64,000 bases of DNA from positions 1 to 64,000 of the forward strand of contig JBBHKE010002123.1 of the NCBI GenBank assembly GCA_037447655.1, given 5' to 3'. The stretch comes from Zygnema cylindricum (Eukaryota; Streptophyta; Zygnematophyceae; Zygnematales; Zygnemataceae). Shown here piece after piece: positions 12,384 to 22,777 of this stretch. How positions within the stretch are numbered: the stretch's first letter is position 1; each line of letters opens with the position of its first letter. The notes under the pieces are model-generated. The model worked only from the letters and a program-made list of their open reading frames with translations. It was not told where the DNA came from and made no database searches. The translations under genes were made by a program, and so were the position numbers.

Positions 12384-13322
12384 CTTTTCCCTCTCCCTCT
12401 CCATCCCTCTCTCTCTTTTTTTCTCTCTCCTCCCTCCCTTTCTCACTCCCCCCCTCCTATTTTCCCTGGACAGTCGTAATTTTACTGACATGGTTCGTTT
12501 CCTTTTATTATTTTCATCTTTTTTTCAGGTATTTTCTTCACCACGTTTATCACATGGGCTCGATTTAACGAGACGGCTCCCGATTTCAAAAGTATTCCCA
12601 AATTCCACGACTCTGCCTTCACATTGGATTTCGATTGGAGTGGTCAAGTCGGAAAACTCATCGGTGCGACTATCACATTTTTGTACCTCGACTTTATTGG
12701 CGCTTGTATCACATTTTATTCCATGGGAAAAATGATGGATATTGTGGAACCGGAGACTGGTAGTATTCCAAACGCCAACAAAGCTTTTGCGGCAGATGCT
12801 ATTGCGACAATGGTCGGAGGTCTTTTGGGCACTTCTTGTCTCACGACGTATGTTGAATCGGCGGCAGCGGTTAAAGAAGGTGGTCGAACTGGTCTTACCG
12901 CGGTTATTTGCGCTATTTTGTTTTTCCTGATGTGTTTTCTTTCACCCATTTTTGCCGGTCCGATTCCCGATATCGCTCAGGGACCTATTCTTGTGATTAT
13001 CGGAGTTCTAATTTTCAACGATGCGGTAGGAGATATCGATTGGGGAAATTTGACCGATGCTGTATCGGCGTTTATTACAATGATTGTGATGCCTTTCACA
13101 AATAATATTGCTTATGGAGCTATTGCTGGTTTTGGTTCGATTATTATTCTTAGGGGAGTTACATACCAGCTTTTCCCCTTCCAGAAATCGTGGCCCGGAT
13201 ATGAGATTTGCACTAACTGGCTCGAATCGCAGTCTAAAAAATCGATGAAATTGCATTTAGACGGTCCTGAGGAGGACATTTTAGGAGAGGCAGGAAAGAA
13301 GGTAGAGGAATCAGATGTTTAG
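10672..13322 (+). CDS. AzgA/NCS2-type purine permease, N-terminally short
   Basis: Exons 11362-11616, 12079-12288 and 12529-13322 are clear. A first exon at 10672-10702 (MNYKVYERFL) joins in the right phase, giving 429 residues. AzgA-type carriers are proton-coupled adenine/guanine/hypoxanthine transporters of the plasma membrane (plant AZG1/AZG2). Matching blocks include GTNVYFVYNVV (family GTNAYFAYNVV), AATFIEGVIFL, GIFIAFVGMRQMG, FYSMGKMMD, GGLLGTSCLTTYVESAA (about 263-279), EGGRTGLTA, GPILVIIGVLIFNDAVGDIDW and PFTNNIAYGAIAGFGS. The family normally has about 100-150 residues before the GTNAYF block, including the first membrane helices (TMAYI region). I find no exon for them here, and the first exon sits in transposon-derived sequence. 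It may be a 5'-truncated or chimeric gene. Introns are strongly CT-rich. Exon 1 is the least certain part. Confidence 0.83.
11620..12075 (+). repeat. Polypyrimidine-rich intron
   Basis: Almost the whole second intron of the permease gene is TTTCTCTCTC-type low-complexity sequence. The open frames in it come from the repeat and are not genes. Confidence 0.85.
12296..12460 (+). repeat. (CT)n microsatellite in permease intron 3
   Basis: A CTCTCT/CTCCC run fills most of the intron between 12288 and 12529. Long open frames on either strand here are artefacts of the repeat. Confidence 0.9.
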
Positions 13323-16029
13323 AAACTATTGTTGTAACATGGATGAAGTTAAAACGGTTAATAAACAGTAGTGAAAGTGGCTACTTATGATAGATTAAGG
13401 TAAATTAGATATAGTGAGGAAGCTAGGAATAAGTTGTTCAAGTTTGGAAATCAGATTCAGTATTATTTTAGTTGTTAGTTGAAGTTTTATGTGAATATGA
13501 TACGGTCTTGCTTGCGTTTCAAGATAAGCAGGTACGATAAACTGATATCAATCAAATAATAAAATAATAAAATAGATGAATAGTGGGTTTATTGGTGTAG
13601 GTACTTTGACAGCATTCCGGTGTCTTTTCATTTAGTCGTATATCTCACCCTGTACAGACAGAGTCTCTGTCCACAAATAGTGTGGATGGAGTTGAATAAC
13701 ATTATTTCTGTGTTATTCTCAAAGATATATACGACTGTTTCACAGTAATTGTCTATATCACAGGTTACAAGTGGGAACTTGGAGTTACGGACCCTGATGA
13801 TGAGGTGCTGTGGGGAGGATGTTTTCTCTGGGGCTCGAGGATTTAAGGCTCTATTTTTTAATTTGTTTTGTACTCCATTGTTTTGGCCCGTTGTATGGCA
13901 ACATTATTACTCCTGCTTCTCCCAGGATATTTCATGTCAGTGAAGTTGATATTGGAGATTGAGATAATTTAATACACCTCCCAATGTAGACAAGGTTTAT
14001 GACTTCTGATAAATTCTGCGAGGATGTTCAAAGCGTTGCACTCATTTTACCGATGTGAATTTTTTTCATGGGTGGTACACTATTGTTAATGACTTCGCGG
14101 ATGACATTCCAAGCACGCTGCGATGATTGCACTTTCGGAGGGGAAGGCACACTAACCATTGCTGTTAGAGTTAACCTCTAGTTCGAGTGAGAGTTCCCTG
14201 TTACTCAAAATCATAAATCCTTCATAGCAATATGTAACGATTAGTGAAGGTAATTTCAATGACGTTTAAACTACTGGACAATTGGTAAGACAAACTATTC
14301 GCATGTTGAGCGTAAAAGAGAATGCAGTTCAATTCGGAACTAGCATAGTATGTCTGCATTTTAAAATTTGTAGATATGCTGCGTTGCACATCTCATCATC
14401 TTAACTGTCACCAATCTTTGCATCGGCGTATCGTGTCGATGTGATGCTGAGGTATAGCGCCAAATCGCAGCAGTCAGCTGTTATTTTATATGTAATGCTC
14501 GCCAACACCTAATGAACTTGACATGTTTCCAAGCTAATATGCAAGTTGTTCCAAGTGTCCTGTAACTATTGGGTAGAACTGTGCATAGTTGTTCAAAACG
14601 CATTTTACGCACGATTCGAACGCGCGTACAATGCGTAGAAACTGGAGAGGTCGATTTTAAAAAATCATAAAAATCGTTAATGATTTTTTGTCCGTACAAA
14701 TCCGTACATGTTAAACAAATTGAATTCAACATGTGCCGCAGTTTGTAGGCTTTCCGTTAAATGAGCGGTAAAAGATTTTAATTATTTGAATAATTATCAC
14801 ACCTCACGTGTGTATCGGAACATCTACATCAACTGGTTACGGATGCCGCTCTTTCAGGGTAAACGAAAGGGGGCAACTTTATTAAAAAGCGCGATGGTAA
14901 ACCATCTGAGTCCATAGGAACAAAATGAAGTAGCATTTCTAAAACTGAAAGAACCACATGATAAGGGAATAAACAAAAAGGAAAATCAAGGCAAAACTGA
15001 CGAAAATACGAAAGGATGGCAAAGACATCGAAAATACCCAAAAAAGCAAAACCCAGCAAGCAAAACATCAAAGGAAAAATCTAACAAGTAAAAAAAAAAG
15101 AACCCCAACATAACTAAAAATCTACCGAAAGCAACTAATGTAGGTCCCTGAATCCCTGAGGAGCACGAGGAGGAAGTTCCGGAACACGCTGTCGATCCAT
15201 ACCAGTAATAGACGATCGAAGTAATATAGAAGCCAACACCCGTTGTAGGGACACGGAAAAACGTTGACGAAAAAAAGAAGTAAGGACTGAAACAGAAGGG
15301 CTCCCAGGTCCTCGCCTCTCGAACGAGCGCCGACCACAAGTACGGAAAAACTCATCCAAAGCCACACCCAAACAACCAAATATCTCGACCGCCATCGGAA
15401 TGAAGCCATCCATAACATCGCGATGGGCATAATCACGCTACTTCCTTTTAGCCGTACTGTGAGATATTGTAGGGCCAGGTTCTAATCTTGGGCAGCGCCT
15501 CCTTTTTGTCAGAATAATATTGTCTGTCTGTGGAGGCTTCTTTGGAGGCTCTTTGGAGGTCTGTGACTTCTCCGTCAACGGCTTCAACGGCAGTTTCACT
15601 GTCTACTGCCGTGGCGTCAGTAATGGCATCTTCCTTCAAGATTCGCTTTCAACTGTTCAAGTTTTCATGGCGGCTTCTTTTCAAAAATTTGGAAAAGACA
15701 TTCATACACATTTTGAACTTACGGCGGGCAAATAGTGTGACGCTGCAACGTCTATTTTTGAAATTGTCCCTAGATGTACGATAAAATTCCGTACATATCC
15801 ATGAACATTCTGTTCAGTTTATAGAACAGAAAGTACCGATACGTGCATCATATCTTTTCGTCAACTTCCGTACAATTTCCGTAAAAAACCGTACAGTTAC
15901 TGTAAATTGTCTGTACGTTTTCTGTAAATCCGTTCAGTTTACAGCTGACGTTAATTTGCGGTTTTTTTCAAAAGTCACGTACAATCCGTAGAAACTGGAA
16001 AAAATGAAAAAATCGCTAGATTTGAACAA
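13323..16029. other. Intergenic region downstream of the permease
   Basis: I find no gene with recognisable homology. The first few hundred bases are AT-rich and likely hold the permease 3' UTR. The segment at 15780-16029 is dense in CGTAC/GTACGG words (for example repeated CCGTACA), as in several other repeat-rich parts of the window. Minus-strand open stretches at 14829-15436 look compositional. Confidence 0.5.
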
Positions 16030-18294
16030 CTACAGTACAGTACACCGTGAATCGTTCTTAGCCTTATGTACGCTATATCGGCACCCCAAAATTTTGACAT
16101 TGAATACAGTGAATGAATCTAATTTATCTTTGACGTTAATTACGGTTCTTGGAAATTAGCGTCAATGGTTTTACCGTACTTGTTTTATGAATAGTGTGGT
16201 GTACGGAATGTGCTGTTTGTACAATACTGTACTTACATTACCAAAAATCGTACATAAATTGTAGTAGGCAGATCCAAAAGAAGCTAATCTAGATAGTGCC
16301 GACTCCAAGTTTATATAAACCCAAATGATTGACCCCTTGACAATCACAACCCCAATATAGCTTCACCCCTGTGAAATAAGACTTTCTGTGTGCTCAGTTC
16401 CACCACAGCATGCAAAGTTAGAATATGAGATTTGGACACATTCACCCACTTTGACTTTCCCTTAGAAATGCAGTCACCCTGGCATGCAATAACTCTGACT
16501 GACTACACCCCTGTGTAGCATGGACTCCCATGAGTCCGCAGCAAAAATAATCACTGAAAATGGTCAAGTAAATTGATAGTTATGGCTGGCCAAAGTTTGC
16601 GTTTTATAAAAGATGCTCTCTAGGAGAGGCGGCTACCTTCCAAAAATATTCTAAGTCCTAAAAACCCCTCTCTAAGCCCCCTAGTACTGAGGTACTAACC
16701 AATCACAGGACTATACCGTACAATAAAGTACAGGTCATGGAGTACTTTATGTACGGTCCGTGTACGGCTTCGCCATAAAGTGACATATGTCACATCGGAC
16801 TTGATACCGTGATCTTTGGAGATTTTGTAGACCGGTCAAATGTTGCCACGTGTCGTCCGGAGTGGCGATGCCCGAAAACGCCAAATCGCCCACTCCGGAA
16901 TCCCGGCTCGCACCACGGTCTTTCGATAAAGATCGATATTTAGTAGTAGCCGTTGAAATAAGATGACGTTTCGATGATTCCGTGCGGTCTAATTCATATC
17001 CGTGTACTGTCCGTCACGTAATTAGTTAAATGAAACATTTTGCATCGTTAACATTTATATATTTATCGTACCCTAAATAGTGTAGCAACGATCCTAGACT
17101 AGAGGGTAAGGCTACCGGTTACCCTGATCTTGTTAAACAGTAGATACTAAGATCAAATCCTGGGTGTGCAAGTTTATTTTGGTAAACCTACCAAAATTTG
17201 TAGCATGTCTCTCTCTCTGGGCAGCATGGGCAGCCATGGCTTCTAGCTTACTCTCCAATCCTTCAGTGAGTGCGACAAGTGTGGGGATTTGGAGGGTGGA
17301 GCGAGAAGCAGGCTGCCTTTGCTAATCTTCCACCTTTGCTAATCTTCCTCTGATTTATTTTACCCTTTATTTAGACCTAGAAAATACATACATTTCAACA
17401 TGAACTTATGTCGGTTGCATACAAAAGTGCGCTTAGATAAACGTGGAGTTGAGTTTGTAACACAAGCGTTTGTATAAATTCAGACGTTCATTTTTGTGTG
17501 TGACAATCTGAACAGGGAACAGGTGCACATGCGAAGAACTACGTATGTTACGTCAGCGTACTGTCGCAGGCATACACATGTTGTACAGTCGCGGAAAGTT
17601 AAGTCTATTATGTTGTCGTTTCAACTGTATTTGAGTTCCTTCAAAATTAATAGAGTTTATATTTACACTATTACAATGTCAAACCAAATCATAACGATAA
17701 TACCTGACCTGTAATGGAAAGAAACGCTTATTAGAGTTAAGTTTGACCCTAAAATAGGTAATGTTTCACAAAACGTCACCAAATTAGGTGATTCTAGAGT
17801 TAAGTTACAAAATTTACGATTGAAAAAACGCGGTTTCTTGAAAACCTGAAAAGATAACAAACTAACGGCAAATGCGGACCGAAAACAAAAAATAGATTTT
17901 TTGTTCCGACTGTTCCCATCCACATCCTCCTCACCTTGTGGGTGACATTTGAATCTCGCGGAGCCATTTTCACAAAACGTCGCCAATTTTAGGGCAAGAT
18001 GCGGATCGTCGTCCCGCCGCCTCATGTAGTCTTGTGACCTCCAATACGCCAAACCTTATTTTTAGGGTTTACGGTAGTATTAGGGTTGACAATAACATGG
18101 CGAAAAAACAAAGAAGTGTGCATCATTAACGTCGGTACATCTTTTAGGGTTTACGAAGAAAATCATAGGTAAGTGCGCGACTCTATTCGTTTTTCATCCC
18201 TCTCTCTCTCTCCCTCATTCTTGTTGTTTTGAAAAGTTTGTTTCGTGCGTACACACCATTTCGTGCGCTTGCGACAGTCCGTGCGTAATGGAAT

Positions 18295-18600
18295 TTAACG
18301 TGGAGGTTCAAATGGATTCGCGGATTGGGGGAGCGAACGTACGGATAAAACTAAAGTGATGTAAGGGAGTCGGTGAGTGGCGTGAATAAGCATTGAGAAA
18401 TGGACGGCGGATCGAGAAGCAATCCGATGTGAAATGAACGAAATGTCGAAATATACGTCGCCGGTACGGCGCAGGTGCAACCCATACAAGGCAAGGCAGC
18501 TGCGGTTATTTTGGATATGATCCGTACGGACAACGCAGCGGACGCAGCTGCGGATAATATGACTATGATTTGGTACGGGACAACGCAACTGCAATTGGTA
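18295..18600. repeat. Dispersed segment shared with 51.95-52.11 kb (inverted)
   Basis: The stretch containing AAATGGACGGCGGATCG and GAAGCAATCCGA recurs in reverse orientation at 51950-52115, together with GGAGGTTC and GGATTGGGG upstream of it. It probably derives from a coding part of a decayed transposon; I cannot name the family. Confidence 0.6.
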
Positions 18601-19397
18601 TGAATAAACTCAGTGGACAAAGATTCATAAGAAGATCTAAAGTAACTAACCAAGTTGACGCCTAGTATGCGGATTTTGCGGAGGTGTCAGTGTAAATATT
18701 TTGTACAAACCCAACCGCCTCCTCATCCAAACTTTGCCTTTCTTCCGCCCCCTCTATTTCCTTCTCCCTCACCAGTTCCGTCCCTTCCTCACGTTCTCTT
18801 TCAATATCCTCCCCTACCGCTATCTCCCTTTTTTCCCTAAATTGTTATATAACCGCCTCCCTTTCCCTCACTAAATTCTCCCCTCTAGGTATATGACCCC
18901 CTACCTTGGTTTCATTTAGTCGTGGACGATGTCGTCGCTGAATGGCAGAGCGAAGTCGTTTGAATGGTCGTCGGCCGCCCTCCATGGAGAAAAAAAACAA
19001 TTGCTTCCCGGGAAACAAAGTAGTTACTTTGTTAAGGGAGAAAAAAACAACCTAAAAGAGGCACTTTTGGTTAGATCTTTACTTAGATATCGGTGCTATA
19101 AAAACGTAGAAAACTATTCACCGACGGAAAATTTAACCGTTTGCCCTGCGAAGTTATAGAACTGACATCCAAGCGACGACACAATGTCATCGAGCGTTCA
19201 AATATATTCGCGTTTCTTAACATGGAATCGACGAAACAACGTCGACGCCCGCGAATGATATTCAAGTATACCAGCGTTGGATTGACTGAACTGATGTCGT
19301 TGGTGGTTTAGTCGAAACAACGAACCACTGTCGTCCGTCATTCGCACTTTCGACCAAACGAGGCGTCCTCATACATTCAATGAATTTGTCGAACCCA

Positions 19398-19994
19398 TCA
19401 TTGAAGCGACGACACGATGTCGTCGCATACACCGCGACAAAGACCCTTCGTCGCTAATACGCTGTCCCCACAAGGAAATCTTAGGACACGATGAAAATAA
19501 TACCAAAATATAACAAGACAATGCATACCAACCGACAACATAAAAAAACACGCACTAATGGCGAGGCAATGACAAGTTAGGATGTAGATTGAGAAGGAAA
19601 GGCGGCCGTCCAACATATTACTTGTATTGTAGACGCCGGTAAAATGCTCGGGAAACTTCCTCAACGTCCTTGGAATGAGTTCTTTCGACCCGTTTTTTTC
19701 GCAATCCCTCAGCATCCAGTTTATAACTCGCAGCCGTGTTACCTTAGTCGACACATGTTGAACTTTCCTGTGAGGAACACGTCCTCTCGAATTGGCCGAG
19801 GACGAAAAAAACCCTTCCACAATGGCCGCCGGGTCAACCAAGGTTTCGACTTCCGCCTCACTCCCTTCCTCGTTCGGAAATGCGATTTCCTCGTCGACCC
19901 TTTCCATTTCTTCATCTTGTTCAGACTGAGCGTTGCGTGGATTGTTGATGTTATTGGCATGGTTGGCACCCCAAATTCTATTAAGGGTCCACAT
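19398..19994 (-). CDS. Uncharacterised open frame inside the 5.4 kb element
   Basis: An open frame of 198 codons starting at an ATG, with an acidic N-terminal half (EEMERVDEEIAFPNEEG) followed by a more basic segment (RVINWMLRDCEKNG, LRKFPEHFTGVY). The second segment looks like a compact helical, possibly DNA-binding module, and the protein may be transposon-associated. I do not recognise the family. The hydrophobic tail after about residue 145 changes character, so an intron there is possible. Location inside a TIR element is the main clue to its role. Confidence 0.4.
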   Translation of the reverse strand: MWTLNRIWGANHANNINNPRNAQSEQDEEMERVDEEIAFPNEEGSEAEVETLVDPAAIVEGFFSSSANSRGRVPHRKVQHVSTKVTRLRVINWMLRDCEKNGSKELIPRTLRKFPEHFTGVYNTSNMLDGRLSFSIYILTCHCLAISACFFMLSVGMHCLVIFWYYFHRVLRFPCGDSVLATKGLCRGVCDDIVSSLQ

Positions 19995-21500
19995 AATTTC
20001 AAAACCTTAATATCACCTAAAAAATAAGAAATAAGAGCTGCTGAAAAGGAAGAAAATGGCAATACAAGCAAATGAGGAAAAAGTGGTGACAGTGTCGTCT
20101 TCATTATCACAAATACATTTATATAATACACGAGATGCAACCGAAAGTGAATTTTCGCGGTAAACATTGAGGGATTTGCCGTTTTAAAAATTTCGTTAAA
20201 AATTCAAATTTTGAACTTTATTATGGCTTTGAAATTTTAAATATTTAAAAACGCGGGAATATAAGTGGGATTACGTAAAAAATTGTGTCAATATGGCAAA
20301 ATATTTCAAAACTGACGTCGTCGATGAAATGTTGACAGCCCCATGGGAATACCTCCAGCTTACAGTGTGTATGGCAAAAAGATGATGGGCAAAAATGAGG
20401 TGTCGTAACCCCGAAAAACGGTTGTTCTAACGTCACGTACGAAAAATGACCAACTTTAGGAATGCGTGGATATTAAACATGCCACGTGTTTTCGGCAACA
20501 GCCAATGATAATCTTCCAACGAAGACTGATCATCTTTCGTCGGCGTATTACCGCCAATCAGAATTGACATGTATCCTAATAAGTGGTTTTTCTTCGTTTT
20601 ACATTCAATTAGAATTAATAGTGATACTAATAAGAGGCTTGTTCGACGTCTGATCTAAGTAAACGTATCGTTAATAGACTTATGTCCCAATATTACAATA
20701 CATTAATTCTAATAAAGCAAGCCGTCGGGCACCTTATTAAGGTTAAGGGCCCATATTTAACGTCATACAACGCTCGTTCTCACCGCGTACGACAACGATA
20801 TTAAAATCAATCGCTGGGTTCACTGTAATTTATGTGAAACGAAACGTAAACATGGAACGCTGGTTACTATAGCTGCGTTCTACACACAATAACAAACTGA
20901 AATGATTGAACGTATTATAGTTGTACGGTTACATAACGTTATGAGATAATTGCTTTTTACAACCCCGAAGCATAGAATCAACTATATGACGCGACAATGT
21001 ACGTTTCATCCTATGTTGTCCTCGCACCTATTTTATGTAATCATATTCACCGCGTGCGAAACAAACGCTTATTAGAGTCACAAATGAACTTAAGTGAAAG
21101 TACACATACCCGTACATTTCGACGGTTTTTACTCGTACCTATTTTAGTGTATAATTATGCACGGTGTAATGATTGTATATTCGCAAACCCAAAATAGAAT
21201 TATGGATTTTTACAGTGGAAGGACTCCACGTCGTACGGATTGTCAAATTTTGTACTTCTACCTATTTTACCGTATATGCTACGACGACGGATCCTGTATA
21301 CCCAAATCAACGTTATGGAGAAATTACAATAAAACATTTTTTTGAAATTGGCATTGATACACAAATTAGCGTAAATGACACTAATTCATTATATACACTA
21401 ATAATTTCTATACGCTAATAACAATTCACGGTGTACTGTACAAAAACGAAAGTCCCTTAGGCAACCAAAGGGCAAAGCAACGGGTCGCCCGCGAGTATTC

Positions 21501-22385
21501 GGATGAGGTTCCATTAGGGGAAAAATGTCGTTGTTTACTGAAAGTCGTACTGTTTCGTACAGTGCCGTACCCAAAAAAAAAATTGTCTGAAAAACAAACC
21601 TACTGAATGAGGGATTTCATTCTCCACGTTTATGGGCGTAAACGTGGACCGTCAGATGCCTAATCTGATACGCCATCGTCTGACAATTTCAGTTCGCAAC
21701 AAATGACCCGGAATAGGTCAATTCTCAGCGCTTGAACGAATAGCATCGTGCCTCGTGGAAAAGTGAACCAATTTCCACGACGAACGCGCGACCACGTCGC
21801 ATATTTTGCCTTTTGCCAGGGAGGATGCGATGTCACCCACCACATCATCCTCCCGTGACGCTCCCCCCTTAAAAAATTATGGGTTTGAAATTTTTTAAGG
21901 GTTTCGCAATTTCCTGCGCTGCCATTCTCATCTAAAATGAAACTTCATGTTCATTAAGGAGGATGAGTATGGCCAGCAACTGTTCCATTTTGAAGAAATC
22001 AAAGGAGAATGAAGACTAGCACCGCTGCTGCGGAGGTTTTAGGTCAAAGAAAGGCGTTTAGGAGAGAGCCATGGGAATATTTTAGAGAAGCTGTGTTCCC
22101 TGTTACATGACCGTACATTTCGTACACTGACCGTACATTTCGTACATCGTCGTACATTACGTACGACGTCCTTTTTACACCTAGTACTACAAATTTTGCG
22201 TTATCAACTTGTTGCCAAAGATTCTATATGGATTAGCACGATCGGAATAGCTGCTTACGTGTAACCAACCAACATGCGCCACGCAAAATAAATGTTGGTT
22301 ACTGACCCGACACAATGGAACGGTCGCTTCAGTAAACAAATTTTTGACGTTTACAGAGACCGCCTAATGGAACAACGCTCTTATC
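21501..22385. mobile_element. TIR element, TTCCATTAG family, diverged copy
   Basis: The left end is GAGGTTCCATTAGG and the right end is the inverted CCTAATGGAAC. Interior blocks match the elements at 46.0 and 49.1 kb, notably CTTACGTGT.ACCAACCA, GCCACGCAAA and CGCCTAATGG near the right end. Near 22105-22160 is a short tandem CCGTACATTTCGTACA run. No coding capacity was recognised. Confidence 0.6.
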
Positions 22386-22716
22386 CGACGCATTGCATGT
22401 CACCTTTCAACCCTGTATTAACCTGCACGCGTCAATAAATTCTGACAAGGTGTCAACATAAAAGTCCTCTACAATATCGAAACTGCGTAGTTTATTTGCA
22501 AACGAAAAAAAGCAAGATCGGACGGTGAGGACTGCGTCCAAAAACGAGGAGATGGATAAGACGAATCGTCACACATCGAGAAACATGATCCGACGGTTAG
22601 GATTGAGTCCACAAAATATGGACTCCAATAAGACGATCCGTCATTCATACTTCTTCTGTTGGTTACAGGACTTACTCCAGTCGATTGACATGCCGTACTC
22701 TACCAAAAGCTTGAGG

Positions 22717-22733
22717 AAACCCTAACCCTAAAA
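22717..22733 (+). promoter_or_regulatory. Double telo-box in the 5' region of the RING gene
   Basis: AAACCCTAACCCTAAAA lies 45 bp before the start codon at 22778. Telo-boxes (AAACCCTA) are enriched near transcription starts of plant housekeeping genes. The position fits a promoter or 5' UTR element of this gene. Confidence 0.6.
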
Positions 22734-22777
22734 TTTGAGCCCTAATTCTAGGTTTGCCATATCCTTCATTAACAGGA

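Larger units (their letters stand above)
16030..21447. mobile_element. 5.4 kb TIR DNA transposon (putatively full length)
   Basis: The left end reads GTACAGTACACCGTGAATCG. The right end is its inverted partner: it reads CAATTCACGGTGTACTGTAC and ends near 21447. Inner flanks differ: the left continues ...TATCGGCACCCC and the right contains CTAATAATTTCTATACGC. Both of these distinct flanks are present, in inverted order, in the 204 bp MITE at 61259-61462, which supports these two ends belonging to one element. The target is probably TA. A stretch at about 16268-17400, absent from the copy at 9.7 kb, is probably a secondary insertion. One open frame (19398-19994, minus) is listed separately. No transposase motif was recognised. 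Confidence 0.6.

Noticed and set aside
12165-12491. Minus-strand Arg/Glu-rich frame
   Set aside because: It is the reverse of the (CT)n intron of the permease gene.
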